Assembly (NCBI GenBank): GCA_951799445.1 | Contig: OX637287.1 | Span: forward strand, 41,321,724-41,385,723 | From: Pseudisothecium myosuroides | Lineage: Eukaryota; Streptophyta; Bryopsida; Hypnales; Lembophyllaceae | Direction: 5' to 3' | Length of the DNA: 64,000 bases | Part shown: positions 48,139 to 59,676 of the stretch, in pieces | How the letters are laid out: every line of letters begins with the position of its first letter | Numbering within the stretch: the first letter of the stretch is position 1 | Program-made: the position numbers and the translations under genes | The notes under the pieces: model-generated | What the model was told of the DNA's origin: nothing | The model's input: the letters and a program-made list of their open reading frames with translations, nothing else | Database searches by the model: none

Positions 48139-48400
48139 TAGAGTTATTCATAAAGTACCCAAAATCGGGGTTTAAACCCCGCAATTTTGTGAAAAAGCAG
48201 GTTTTGCGCAAAAAGTCAATACAAAAGTGGGTATCAAACTTTCTTAAGCATCCAAATCGACCATAAAGAAGTTTGGTCCGGACTTTGCCTACGGTTTAGT
48301 GGTCGCCTGCGGGGTCGTGGTCGCCTGTGGGGTCGTCCGTCGGAGGAAATTTGTCTGAAAAAGTCCCCTCCAAACTGGGGGGACTTTACGAATAACTCTA
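48139..48400. mobile_element. 262-base inverted-repeat element inside foldback X2
   Basis: Left end TAGAGTTATTCATAAAGTAC; opposite-strand right end TAGAGTTATTCGTAAAGTCC. The interior includes a GGTCGCCTG(C/T)GGGGTCGT direct repeat at about 48300-48336. Non-coding. Confidence 0.6.
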
Positions 48401-48455
48401 TTGTGTACAAATCTTTGAATGGATAAAAATGCATTTTGTAAGCTTTCAGTACCCG

Positions 48456-50142
48456 ACTGTAAAGTACAGTAACTTACAGCAAGCCATGCTGATCGTATAT
48501 CTAATAGCCAGTGTAGATCCAGGGTACCAGAGACAATGTACCATGGTCAGGATATGAGAGCTAGGGTATCAGTGGCAGCGTAGAAAAGTCTCATCAGGCA
48601 TGCGCCTCATAAGGCAAACCTGAAACACGCAGTGTGCTGTGCGCGTCATGTGTCTCTTGTGCGTCACAACGTGATCACACATGTCGTGCGTGTAATTCGC
48701 TCTGTTGGTGCTCTTACCTCTTGCCATCAGACGCCAGTTGAAAAAACTTCGTCAGAAACGGACAGTCCCGCTGAGAGCTCCGGCAATTTCAACTCTATAC
48801 GATGGAGCAAGCTGTGACAGTTTGACAAAGGGGTGGCAAGGTGTGATGTTGATTGCTTTCACTCTCTCTTTTCTGTCTCTTTTCTCTCTCTGTGACGAGC
48901 TCAATTTTGGGCTTCGCTTGCGAGGTTGGTCGCTCATGCAAATCTGTGTGTCTTGTGCGTAGAAGCGCGCTGTTTTAAGCAGTGTGTGAGCTTGTTGAGA
49001 ATTTCTTTGAGGGTTTGGTGCTCTTGCTGTGTCGAATTAAGGTAGAGCGATACGGGAGGTGGACCTTTTTATTTTTATTTTTTTTGTGTCAACTGTTTCT
49101 ACTCTCGATTTTATTAGATTTTGCAACGATTGATTAATGTTTTGCTTTAGGATTTTTTCAGTGTTCGAGTTTGTTGAGCAGTTCTTTGGGAATTGGTGCT
49201 CAGACGATGCTTATTATTGCGTCGAATTAGAGTGAACCGGAGATGAGCCTTATCAACCTGGAGTTTTAACGTGGCTCCGTTGTCATAAAGTTTGACTTCG
49301 CTACTTTGTGAAAAATTGATTTATGTCCTTAGGGTTTTATTATTTGACCCGGGTTTTTTTCGATTTTGCAGAGCGCAGTGTATTAAAGAATCTGATTTCG
49401 GGATGCGTGAGGGAAGCAGACGGGGTCAAGCTTGGCACCTGCCTTATGTCGACTAGTGTTGGAAAAAGTTCGAGATTCCCTGCTTGAGTTATGGTACGGA
49501 TTCCCGAAATTGCTATTGAGCGTAGTTCCTAGTATTCTGCTGGTCAAATTTTTATTGACGGTCGTGTTGGTGTTGGTAACAGGATTTCAACGTACCTAAG
49601 AATGTGTTATTTGGATATGGTATGCAAAAGGTATGAATAAGGTCACATTTTTTGTTGTTACATGGTCTAAAAGTGCTTCATTGACGATAGGTACATTCTG
49701 ATTAAGAAGAACCAAGGCAAGGCCCTGCTATGTGATGGAGAATATTCATTCAACACTTTCTCACCATTCCGATTTTTTTGAAAGTTTTGCACATCTTATT
49801 CACACAATAGAGCCAGCGGGCGGGGCGGAAGGGCTGTGAAGGCCTAGCTACGCACAGAACGCAACCAGCTTTCGCAGGTGAGACCTTGTAAAAATTAAGT
49901 GACGCCTTTTAATTGTGTTGCCGAGCAGTAGTTATGTTTGATTTTGCAACCAAACTAGTATTACACCCTAAGCTGATAGCTCTTGGTGTACCATGAACTG
50001 GCATTTACAAACTGAATTCCTTAACTAGTGGAGAAGTTTCGTTTGGGCATTCACTATATGCAACCTTGGGCACAGTCTGCAAAGATACGATTTACCTCTT
50101 CACTGTCTGATAGTCTGCCTGTGCGGCCCTTTCAATGCAGAA
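48456..50142. other. upstream region of the diflavin reductase gene
   Basis: From about 48480 GC rises and transposon homology stops. Pyrimidine-rich tracts (TTTCTGTCTCTTTTCTCTCT around 48868) and GTGCGT-rich sequence suggest promoter and leader DNA, possibly with a leader intron. No other coding sequence is supported; the frames at 48632-48962 look non-coding. Confidence 0.4.
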
Positions 50143-53100
50143 ATGGGGGATCGGCAGAAACTTCTGATTCTCTACGCCACCCAGACGGGAAATGCTCAGG
50201 ACGTGGCGGAACGCGTGGGTCGGGAGGCTGCTCGCCACCATTTCCAGCCCGTGGTGGAGTCCATGCATCTCTATGACCCTAACGACCTACCTCGGGAGCG
50301 GTTTGTGGTCTTTGTGGTGTCTACCACCGGCCAGGGCGACCCGCCCGAGTCCATGAGAGCGTTTTGGAGGTCGTTGCTTCGCAAGAGTCTCGGTCATAGC
50401 TGGTTGGCATCAACGCTATTTGGCGTGTTTGGGCTGGGGGACTCTGGCTACCAGAAGTATAACATCACTGGGAAGAAGCTTGATAGGAGGCTGTTGGACT
50501 TGGGCGGAGTGTCGGTAGTGCCCAGAGGGTTGGGGGATGACCAACACCCTTCTGGTTTTGAGGCAGGGTTGGACCCCTGGTTAGCTTCCTTGTGGGTTGC
50601 TTTGCGACAGCATGTTGCTCTCCCACCTGGCCTTGAAGACCCAAGACCTGATGAAACAGGTCTGTTTTTTGCAGCTTGTGTTGATTTTTTTGAGTAGTGC
50701 TTATCTTTCGATGTTATGCAAGTTTTTTGTGCGTTTTCCTGGGTTGTACGTGGCTCTCTAGATGCCTGAGATTACTGTAATCTGCTGAATGGTATTTTCA
50801 TTTCATTTGTGCTTTCTTTTGCGGTTGCCGATCTTCGGACCCAAGGCTTGATTATTGTCTGCTGACGGCTATTTTTGTATGGTATGCAGGTATCACTATA
50901 CTGGACCCTCCGAAGTACCGAGTTACCTTTCATCATCCCTCAGCGCCAGAGGCGAAGCTGTCGGCTTTACCTGAAAGTTTGAGGACGGATATTGTAGAAA
51001 GGTGAGCACGCATGTCATGACTGCATCTCTGATTAGGTAGGTAATCTTTTTTCGGAGGAATTTTTGGCCAAATTTTTGTTCGCAAGTGCGCTGTTCACAA
51101 TAGCCTTCAGTCGCTATTAGTTCAGTCTTAGTTTAGGATGAGGTATGTGTGTACGACACAACGAATGTTGTTTGTTCCCTATTCGTTTTTATATTAAACT
51201 ACGACTCGGGCAGATGGGTTGAACATGGCAGAGCACGGGCTATGGTAGATGCTGCGGGTAACCCTTTCGGAAGCGCTAGGGAGCACAACAGTATCAGCAC
51301 TGGGTATGGTCCCCCGAGCATGCCCGTGTTTGCTAAGATGGTGACGAATACTCGGATTACCGCTGAGGATCATGATCAAGACGTTCGGCACGTTGAGCTG
51401 GATTTGGGAAGCTCGGTAATATTTCATTATCTTGGTTTGAATTTGTGTTTTAATTAGGTTGTACTGTGATTTTGAGGTGGTGTGCATTCTTAAAATCAAT
51501 ATATACCTATTGTGCACGATTTTGGAGCATCGCATTTAGGTAGGTATCCCAATTAGGTTTGGTTACTTTATAGATTTATTCCTTGCAGTGTGTGAAAATA
51601 TTTACTTCTCGGGTAAACTTATACCGCTTACGAAGTTCTTTTGGGATTGGGTTCACAGGGAGCTCGGTATGTACCTGGGGATATCTTGACGCTGTTACCG
51701 GCCCAAAACACAGTCTCTGTTGATAAATTTTTGAATCGATGTGGACTCGATGGAGATATTTTTGTCACGGTGGAACCCTCAGAGGGTGCTGTTTGTACCA
51801 TCCCACAAACCGAGGATGTTGAATCTGTGTGCACGAAAACAGCGGTTCCTATACGTACCATAGTGGAGGCTCTCATGGATATTGATTCTGCTTCTCCCCG
51901 CCGTTATTTTTTTGAAGTCATGAGTCATTTTGCTACAGCTGAACATGAGAAAGAGAGACTGCAGTATTTTGCTACCCCGGAAGGTCGTGATGATTTGTAT
52001 CGTTACAATCAAAGAGAACGGCGGACGGTTCTTGAAGTTTTAGAAGACTTTCCATCTGTTCAGGTGAGTCATTGCTATGACCTTGGCTGCAGGTATTTGT
52101 TTTGCACGGTCATGTTTATTTTATCTCTAAGTTATTACTTTATACCCTCTATCAGTAGAGAAATGTCTTATAGTATATAATCAAACTAATGTTGGCTGTG
52201 CCTTGATACGTGCTTTTTGAGTAGATATTTGTGACCATCACCTCTAAGCTAGTGGTGTCATTTGCAGTTACCATTTGAATGGCTTGTACAAACTGTACCT
52301 CGACTTCAACAGCGCTCATTCTCGATCTCCTCATCCCCTCTGGCACACCCAAATCAGGCTCATTTGACAGTAGCTGTGGTCGAGTGGACGACTCCATTCA
52401 AAAGGAAACGAAGAGGTCTTTGTTCTTCGTGGCTTGCCTCACTTGATCCCTGGAACGGGAAGGTGTTCCTCCCTGTCTGGTTTACCAAGGGTGCTATATC
52501 TTTGCCTTCTCCCTCGGTGCCATTGATTCTTGTTGGACCTGGAACCGGCTGTGCTCCCTTCCGTTCGTTTATTGAAGAGCGAATAGCACTCGCTAATGCT
52601 GGAGAGGTGGTGACACCAGTTTTGTTCTTCTTTGGCTGTCGGAGGAAGTCCAAGGACTTTTTATATGAGGCAGATTGGAAAGCATGGTCAGAAGGCCAAA
52701 ATGTCTTGTCAGTGGAAGTTGGTGGAGATTATTTTGTTGCGTTTTCTAGAGATCAACCAGAGAAGGTGTACGTGCAGCATAAAATTCTTGAGCAGGTGCC
52801 GCCCTCAGCAGTCTTTTTTAACTGGGTGTTGCATGCTTCTTGTCTTATTTTGATTGGCTAAAAGTGTTTCAATGAATTACTGCTGGGCAGATACGAATGC
52901 GTGGATTTGTAGTCTATGGCTTTGCAGTTTTCACGCTTTTCTTTTGCTGGAGAATCACCGTGAGCAGTGAAACATAGCAGTGTAGGACCGTTGTGAAGAT
53001 CCCTTAATATTGCTTTGATTGTTGGATTTTGTTGTAGTCCTTATACATGGGGTAATATTTATTTGCATTTTATCATTTAGTAGTTCCGGGTGTCGGTGTT

Positions 53101-53460
53101 ACTCCAGCATCGACTGGTAGTTGCTTCTGGTATACTGACTCTTGGAATTGCACTCACTTCTCAAACTTGCAGCTAAACTTCACATAGAAGTGTGAACTTA
53201 ATTATATGAAGGCTATATGACCTTGTCTGGGCTTTCTCTGATGAAGTGGTTTGTGTATTCAGGGGAACAAAGTTTTGCAAATGATCCAATCTGGAGCAGC
53301 TATTTATGTCGCAGGCTCTGCCAACAAGATGCCAGCTGATGTATTGTCAGCTTTTGAGACTCTTATTGCGAAGGAAACAGGATGGCCCCAGGAGTCGGTA
53401 TCAAGGTATTTGAGAGATCTTGAGCGCAAGGGCCGGTACGTAGTTGAGGCATGGTCTTGA
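50143..53460 (+). CDS. ATR3: NADPH-dependent diflavin oxidoreductase 1 (ATR3/TAH18 type)
   Basis: Six exons, 50143-50659, 50890-51001, 51214-51415, 51659-52063, 52268-52795 and 53263-53460, close in phase to 653 aa. The N-terminal flavodoxin domain shows LYATQTGNA (10-18), STTGQGD and FGLGDSGYQKYN for FMN. The FAD domain shows RSFSISSS (428-435) and GLCSSWL (462-468); the NADPH domain shows GPGTGCAPFRSF from 502, FFGCR, and ends in the expected EAWS. No membrane anchor precedes the flavodoxin domain, which separates it from cytochrome P450 reductase. By family it passes electrons from NADPH to the Dre2/anamorsin Fe-S protein in cytosolic iron-sulphur cluster assembly; Arabidopsis ATR3 is essential. 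Length and all cofactor motifs are normal. Confidence 0.95.
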
Positions 53461-54387
53461 TTCAGTACTTTTGGTTTATGAGAGATGATTCATACAATTT
53501 TGTAGATGCCCTTAGCATGAATTTCCAATGTAATTGTTTCCATTCTATTCATTCTTTTAGTTGCTACTAGGAAACCTAGTGCTCAAATATGTATACATGT
53601 TCTATTCATTTTAATTTCACCATGCTATTAATGGGAAGTACGGCAATTAGTTTGAAATATTCTCGATCGTTACGGCAATTCCTGGTTTATTCTTAATCCT
53701 GCTGCTTATATCGATGAGTTTGACCTGTTAATTGCTTGTATTGATTGTGAAGAAGCTGAAAAGCACCCACTTTGGAAGTCAACCTTGTTTTCCATCTGAC
53801 GGTCATTGCCATGGTGGTTTACACCTAAATGCTGAAGGCCTAAAAGCATTTGTCTGTAAGCATGACCTGGTGTAATATGCCTGCTTTGTTGAAGTCCTAT
53901 GTATTGGAAGTAATAACAAACTGTGTTTTGTCATGTTGAAAACTTTCATGCTGTGAGGCTTACAGAAACACACCCGAAGATTGTATTGTCAGAATAAGCG
54001 TTCACATGGAGGCATGCATCAAGAAGACTTCACAATGTTTAGACCTACAAGTTGGTAGATGGCTTTCAGTATTTTTGTGCCATCAAAAACGATATGGTTT
54101 AGAGAAGTTGGCCCCAAAACATGCTTGGATTTGTACACAAGGTGCCTAGAGTTTTGCCTATTATGGTTTTGCTAGTCAATGATGCATGCCATTCAAATAT
54201 GTTGAAAATTGTATTGTTTTCTTCATTTGGCCACAATGTAATCTCTTGGATGGAAAAGCTGCCAAGGTGGTTTACTTGATTCTGGATCTAATTGGAATGA
54301 AATATTGATTTTGAAAGTAATATATCTAAAAATCAATTAAAATTAAAAATTAAAAAGAATTTTATAATTATTTATTCTTATGTTGTG
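53461..54387. other. 3' flank of the diflavin reductase gene
   Basis: Probably 3' untranslated sequence followed by spacer; no gene seen. Confidence 0.45.
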
Positions 54388-55198
54388 TTAACCCCTGATG
54401 ACCCAAGTGGCCATTTTCTGGTTGCTGCACGTCCTCAAATTTTGAGGGTTTTGTTAAGCCTTAAAGGATGGACCCATGACCACTGATTTCAAGCCTCACT
54501 GCCTATCACTCAATTTTCTACCATTTTACAACTAGATATGAATGAAAAATTTTATATTTATTTTTCAGAGATGGAACTATATGTCTTCTATACTTAATTA
54601 AAAATCTAGATATTTTTGTGAAAAATTGATTTTTTTGAGAAATTTTGAAGAAAAAGTGAAGAAAAATCATATCAAATAGAAAAATATTTCAAGAAATCAG
54701 AAAATTTCAACATGTGTGTATATTACGGTGACAAACATCATGGTGTAAACTCAATTTCCGTGTCATTCTATAATTAGAAAATATTAGACATTGAAAATGC
54801 ATCCAAAGTTCAAATTGCAATAAAATATTCAATATTAGGAATTTTTTCAAAATTCAAATTGGAATAGAAACTAGAGTAGATCACCTTCATTTTGTTAGTT
54901 GGGCTCAAACTCAAAAAATATCATTTTTGTGGAGTAATTTCAGATTACAAGCAAGGAGCAACAACTTCCCAAAATACACTAAAATAGCATATTTTGTGAT
55001 CCGTTTTTTTCACTAACTTCTCATTTCTGTGAAGACAAACACTTGCAAGACTACAAACTCAATTGGATACGCTTCAAAACCCAACATGAAAGGTCAACAA
55101 GAAAAAGGCCGGAAGAAAAAATACTTTCAAACTTTGTACAGCTCACAGTATTGTCATCCCGATGCCACTAAATGGCGCCGGCGGCGTTACTAGGTTAA
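54388..55198. mobile_element. TTAA-type element, copy 8 (imperfect ends)
   Basis: The left end TTAACCCCTGATGACCCAAG at 54388 is typical. The best right end is GTTACTAGGTTAA at 55198, whose inward sequence matches only over the first several bases. A GC-rich patch, GGCGCCGGCGGCG, lies just inside. The element is plausible but the right border is uncertain. Confidence 0.4.
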
Positions 55199-57026
55199 AT
55201 AAATGTTATGTCTAGAAAATAGTTTGCGTTATGAATCCAATAGCAGTAGTTTCATCAAATTCTAAGTTATATTTTGCCTTGTGGAATTTTCTTAAAGTTG
55301 AGTGGTGTAGTGTAGTTCATGGCTCATGTTTTTTGGTTGAGTTTGGACATAGATTGAAAAGTTAGCCAACCAATGCGATTGTTGCCCACCTCAAATAGCC
55401 GGTAGATCTAAGGAGCTCAAAAAGAAAACAAGTGCGCCCATTCTTGTTTTCCTTACAAACAGTAGTCTCATTTCAATGACCACCGTACATTGCAAGCTCC
55501 ACTAAGAATTGCAAAATGACTTAAATGTTGTGAAATTTTAGATGAGCATTCTCAATTCTCTTGTCTTACATTGAGTACAAAGAGGTCATCATTTCAAAAT
55601 ATTCTCACTAAGATATGCTCCTTCAAAGTGAGCTGATGTATTTTTCCATTGACCCAAATAAAACTTCAAACTTAAATATCTACTAAATTGTGCATTCAAA
55701 TAATCTGAATTTTTTGAGGTGCTCACTCTCAATTTGAACTTCAAGATCTTATGGTTACATTCTATTCAATCTTAAGAAAAAATGAGCAAACAAATTGCTC
55801 AAGTTCTTGGCAATTTTGGCCTATTTTGAAAGTACAGCCCTTTTGGTTCATCATAAATCTCCATCTATTAGTATGCCTTAAAACAATGGGCCATGTCCAT
55901 AAGTTGATCATCATAATCTTTCACTCTACGATTGTTTTCTGAATTAAAAAAATTATATTTATTTTGCAAAGATGAGACAATTGGCCTATGGAGGTCATCA
56001 CACATTCAGAGTTTTTTGTGAAAATTGAAACTATTGTGAATTTTGGAAGAAAAAATAAATAAAATTCATATCAAATACAAAGTACGCTTCAAAAATCTGA
56101 AATTTTCTCTACAAGTATATATAATAAAGTTAAACATCATGATGTTAACCAAGTCCACCATTTATTTCTTGATTATAAAATAATTGAACAATAAATATAG
56201 GCCTAAAGTTCAAATTGCTATAAAATAGTTCATTTTAGGAATCTTTTAGAATTTAAAATTGGTGTAAAAACTAGACTTTATGAGCTTCATTCCATCATGT
56301 ATGCTCAAATTCAAAAAAACTTGTTTTTATTTTTTAAGGCTAAAATATTGATCAAGAGCACATATCTAGACATTGCTAAAATAAACTACTACCGTACTCC
56401 ATAGTTGATTTGTGGATTAAACCTAGAATTAAATTTTGATAAACCTATAGATATTACTTTAGAATTCCATAACTTTTTCACCCAATGTTCAAATGATGCA
56501 TGCTAAAGTACAGTGGAATCCTCTTTCACTTGCCAATAAGATCCAATAAAGAAAAGTATGTTTAATATTTCTGAATATGCTCAATTATTGTTATTAGTGT
56601 TGATTATGAGTGCACTTACTTTTGCTTCCTACACACAAATAAGACAGTTGTGCAAATATCAAATGATGGTACAACGTGCGCAATTCATGAGCCCTTAAAA
56701 AGTGCTGTTATTTAGGAACCCAATACAACAGTTGCATGGGACAAAACACAACAAAATGATGGCCCTCAAACATGGTTAGTTCCTCTTCCACTCTTTTGAA
56801 ATTCAGTCACAACTCCAAACAGAAACTACCCTTCGCTAGGGTCAGATTTGGCATAAATTAAGTCTTTTAACGTTAAAAAAAAGTGCCACATGTCATCTTG
56901 TGATTGGTGTGAGGTGATGTGACCCCTTGAAAATATGATGTGGAAACTCAATTTAGATACATCTTTGTCAAATCAGACCCTTGTTTACGGTATTGGCAAC
57001 GGGCAAAATTGTGTCAATATGTACCA
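55199..57026. other. AT-rich spacer
   Basis: No gene seen. 55940-56340 repeats motifs of 54530-54900 (GAAAAATTTTATATTTATTTT, GTGACAAACATCATG/GTTAAACATCATG, TTCAAATTGC(A/T)ATAAAAT), so part of it is a diverged copy of the interior of the 54388-55198 element. Confidence 0.45.
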
Positions 57027-58810
57027 TAAGGTCTACTTCATTTACAAATTGCTAGTTTGAGCCATTCCAATTTTAACCCCTAAAGGACCATTGTCCGTTC
57101 GGGGGACAAATGGGACTTGGGGCAGGTACCTACGGGCTGAAATTTTCTCCTAATTTTTTGACACTTTTTGTGAATGTGAAGAATTGAGAGAGGTACGTGG
57201 TGGAAAAAAAATTTGAAATCGGACCTTCGAGCAAGAAATTATGCCATTTCTTGGAATGCGTGGGGACGGGGGGAAGCAAAAAAAATTTGCAATATTTTGA
57301 ATTTTTTTTTTAAATATTTTTTTTCTCATAGATTATATTTTTGTCTATCTGGAAAGCTTTGATTCATTTCATTTGACTTTGTTATGAGGAAGTTATGGAC
57401 ATTCTTGTTTTTCGGGCAGTTAGAGCATCTTCTTGAAAAAAATAACTTGTAGGATTCATTTTTGAATGCTATTTTTGCAATTTTTCAAAAAACAAAAATT
57501 CTCATGATTTAATTTACTTGCTAGAACAATCTCACCATTGGAATTAGTGTATTTTAATTCCATCTAAAATATATAAATATTTTAGATTTTCCTTCTATCT
57601 CGTACCTACTTCTACTTAACAATTTTTTGAAGAATGATAATTAAGTTTTTTTGAATTTTTTTTTTTTCCTAGACTCTCAACTCAATTCTCCACTATAAAG
57701 ATTTAAAGCTCAAAACTCTGTAGTGCAAAAATTTTAAGTTAAAAATGTTCAAAGTCAAAAAATCCAGTCCCGCAATGTGCTGAAAAACTTGTTTTCTCTA
57801 CTTTAAACGCAAATATCTTGCAATCTGTGCGGTCAAAAATTCTGAAATTTTTTCCACACTTTTCAATATTAGTTAGGCGTAAGATCCTACGGTTAGATGT
57901 GAAAAAAAAACAATTAAATTTTCTTTTTACTCTTTGCTATAGAAATGGCAGTTTTCAGTGTTTTTTGGCAGAAAATAAGCCTCGGAACTTTAGGGGTTAA
58001 TTGCAAAGTATAGAAAAAAATTGGAATTTTTTATTCAGCATAATTAACACCCAATTCTCATGCAATAATCAAGCATACCAAATTTCAATTTTAAAAAAGC
58101 AAAATTCCATTTTTGGTAAATTTTTGAAGTCAATTTTCATAGTTTTATATAATATTTTATTGAAAATAATTGGTGATGAATTTTTTAATTTGATTGCATA
58201 CATATGTAGGGAACACCCATATGTACATCTTTCAAATTAAAAAACACCCCATTAAGTAACAAAAATATGAGCAAAGAAGAAATAAATGCGAGGTACCATA
58301 TGACCAAAATTTGTGAAATTGATATCTTTATATTTTAACGAGATTTTGCTATTTGACCTTCACATTGTAACTAATTTTGTACATTTTAGCATAATGTTAC
58401 AATTACCTTGCCAAAATCTTGTTAAAATATAAAGATATCAATTTCACAAATTTTGTGTCATAAGATGCCTCACATTTATTTCTTCCTTGCTCATATTTTT
58501 GTTACTTAATGGGGTGTTTCTTAATTTGAAAGATGTGCATATGGATGTTCAATACATATTTATGCAATCAAATAAAAAAATTCATCACCAATTTTTTTCA
58601 ATAAAATATTATGTAAAACCATGAAAATTGACTTCAAAAATTCACAAAAAAAAATTTAGCTTTTTTGAAATTGAAGTTTTTTATGCTTGATTGGAATTGC
58701 ATAAAAAATAAACCAAAAATATGCTCACCCAAAATATGCCAATTATACTACACATTGTACAAAAAAAACTGAATGCCTCAAAGGGCAATTTGTAAATGAA
58801 GTAGACCTTA
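57027..58810. mobile_element. long foldback element, copy X3
   Basis: Ends TAAGGTCTACTTCATTTACA on the left and, on the opposite strand, the same sequence on the right. The arms share sequence with X1 and X2, such as the AATTGGTGATGAATTTTTT and CATCTTTCAAATTAAAAAAC segments. Split near its left end by the TTAA element at 57073-58000; without it the length is about 860 bases. The extreme ends differ from those of X1/X2. No clear target duplication. Confidence 0.7.
57073..58000. mobile_element. TTAA-flanked element, subfamily A, copy 9, inside foldback X3
   Basis: 928 bases, TTAA at 57073-57076 and 57997-58000, left end TTAACCCCTAAAGGACCAT and opposite-strand right end TTAACCCCTAAAGTTCCGAG. 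The stem-loop at 57091-57109 matches those in copies 2 and 6. Termini are very close to the copy at 38646-39544 in reverse. Removing the element plus one TTAA restores a host arm that aligns with X1 at about 45249-45277. Confidence 0.85.
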
Positions 58811-58934
58811 CTATACATAAACACAAGTCAGATTGTGTTTTTTTGGGGTGGAAACGAGTACAATATTAGAATTAATAGTAAAGTAAACCTCCAGATTGTA
58901 AAAGGGGTGTTAGAAGAATGCTTAACTAAGAATA

Positions 58935-59312
58935 GTCATTAGAGAAAAAAGCAGCCCTCCGGAGGGTTGCTCCGCAGTGACATGCCAAGCTATTAAAATG
59001 CTTGGCTTGGCACTGCAGAACTGGCCCTCGATGAGCAGTCAGCGAAGCTGACTGCTCGCCAAAACGGTCAGAAATCGGAATTTTTTATTTTATTTTTATT
59101 TTTATTTATTTTTTAAATATTTTTTTAAGACTAAAAAAATTTTTTTTTTTTTTTTTTACTCGTATCTTTCGTTTCTTGCGCCACTGTCGCAGCAAAAACT
59201 GCTGCGCGGAAATAGGGGAAAAACTTATTTTTTTGCAAAAAATAAATAAATTTTAGGGTCCTCCAGAGGGCTGTGGAGCAGCCCTCCGGACGCCCCAGAT
59301 TTTCTGTAATGT
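58935..59312. mobile_element. GC-capped element with AT-tract core, copy 1
   Basis: The left cap runs CATTAGAG..., GCAGCCCTCCGGAGGG, TTGCTCCGCAG. The right cap on the opposite strand runs ACATTACAG..., GTCCGGAGGGCTGCTCCACAG. The core holds a short inverted repeat around GCCAAGC...GCTTGGC (58984-59010), a second around GCAGTCAGCGAAGCTGACTGC (59035-59055) and then a long T/A tract (59080-59158). Non-coding. Confidence 0.55.
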
Positions 59313-59676
59313 ACAAAAAACATACAATATAAAACTTTAGCAAACCAAGTTTGGGCTCTTCAAAAAGTTTCCTCTTTTTTTATTTTTTCAAACACCCTCT
59401 CCTGGTGCTTCATTGCACATACTTTACAATTAACTTTATTGAGTATTAGTTTTTCAACCTTTACAAATTTAAATATACTTCAAATTGTATGTAGTTTGCA
59501 CACTAATGTTGCAAACACTAATAGGGTAAATCAATGTCATGTATTGCCAAATAGACATCAATTATATGATGATTTTCTTAACAAATATGCTTCATGTAGA
59601 AATATAACTTCAATTACCTTTAGAGTGTATTAGTTCAAAACATTCCTTAAATTTTATAAGGTAAAATATTCCATTC
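59313..59676. other. AT-rich spacer
   Basis: No gene seen between the GC-capped element and the next TTAA element. Confidence 0.4.

Larger units (their letters stand above)
46381..48455. mobile_element. long foldback element, copy X2
   Basis: Left end CGGGTACTGAAAGCTTACAA; opposite-strand right end identical over these 20 bases. It abuts X1 with only the ACTATACAAT repeat between. Right flank ACTGTAAAGT matches ACTATACAAT at 7 of 10 positions, perhaps a decayed target duplication. It holds two insertions (46941-47875 and 48139-48400); without them it is about 880 bases, like X1 and the 57027-58810 copy. Confidence 0.7.

Noticed and set aside
59131..59343. 70-aa minus-strand frame
   Set aside because: Lies across the T-tract and cap of the GC-capped element.
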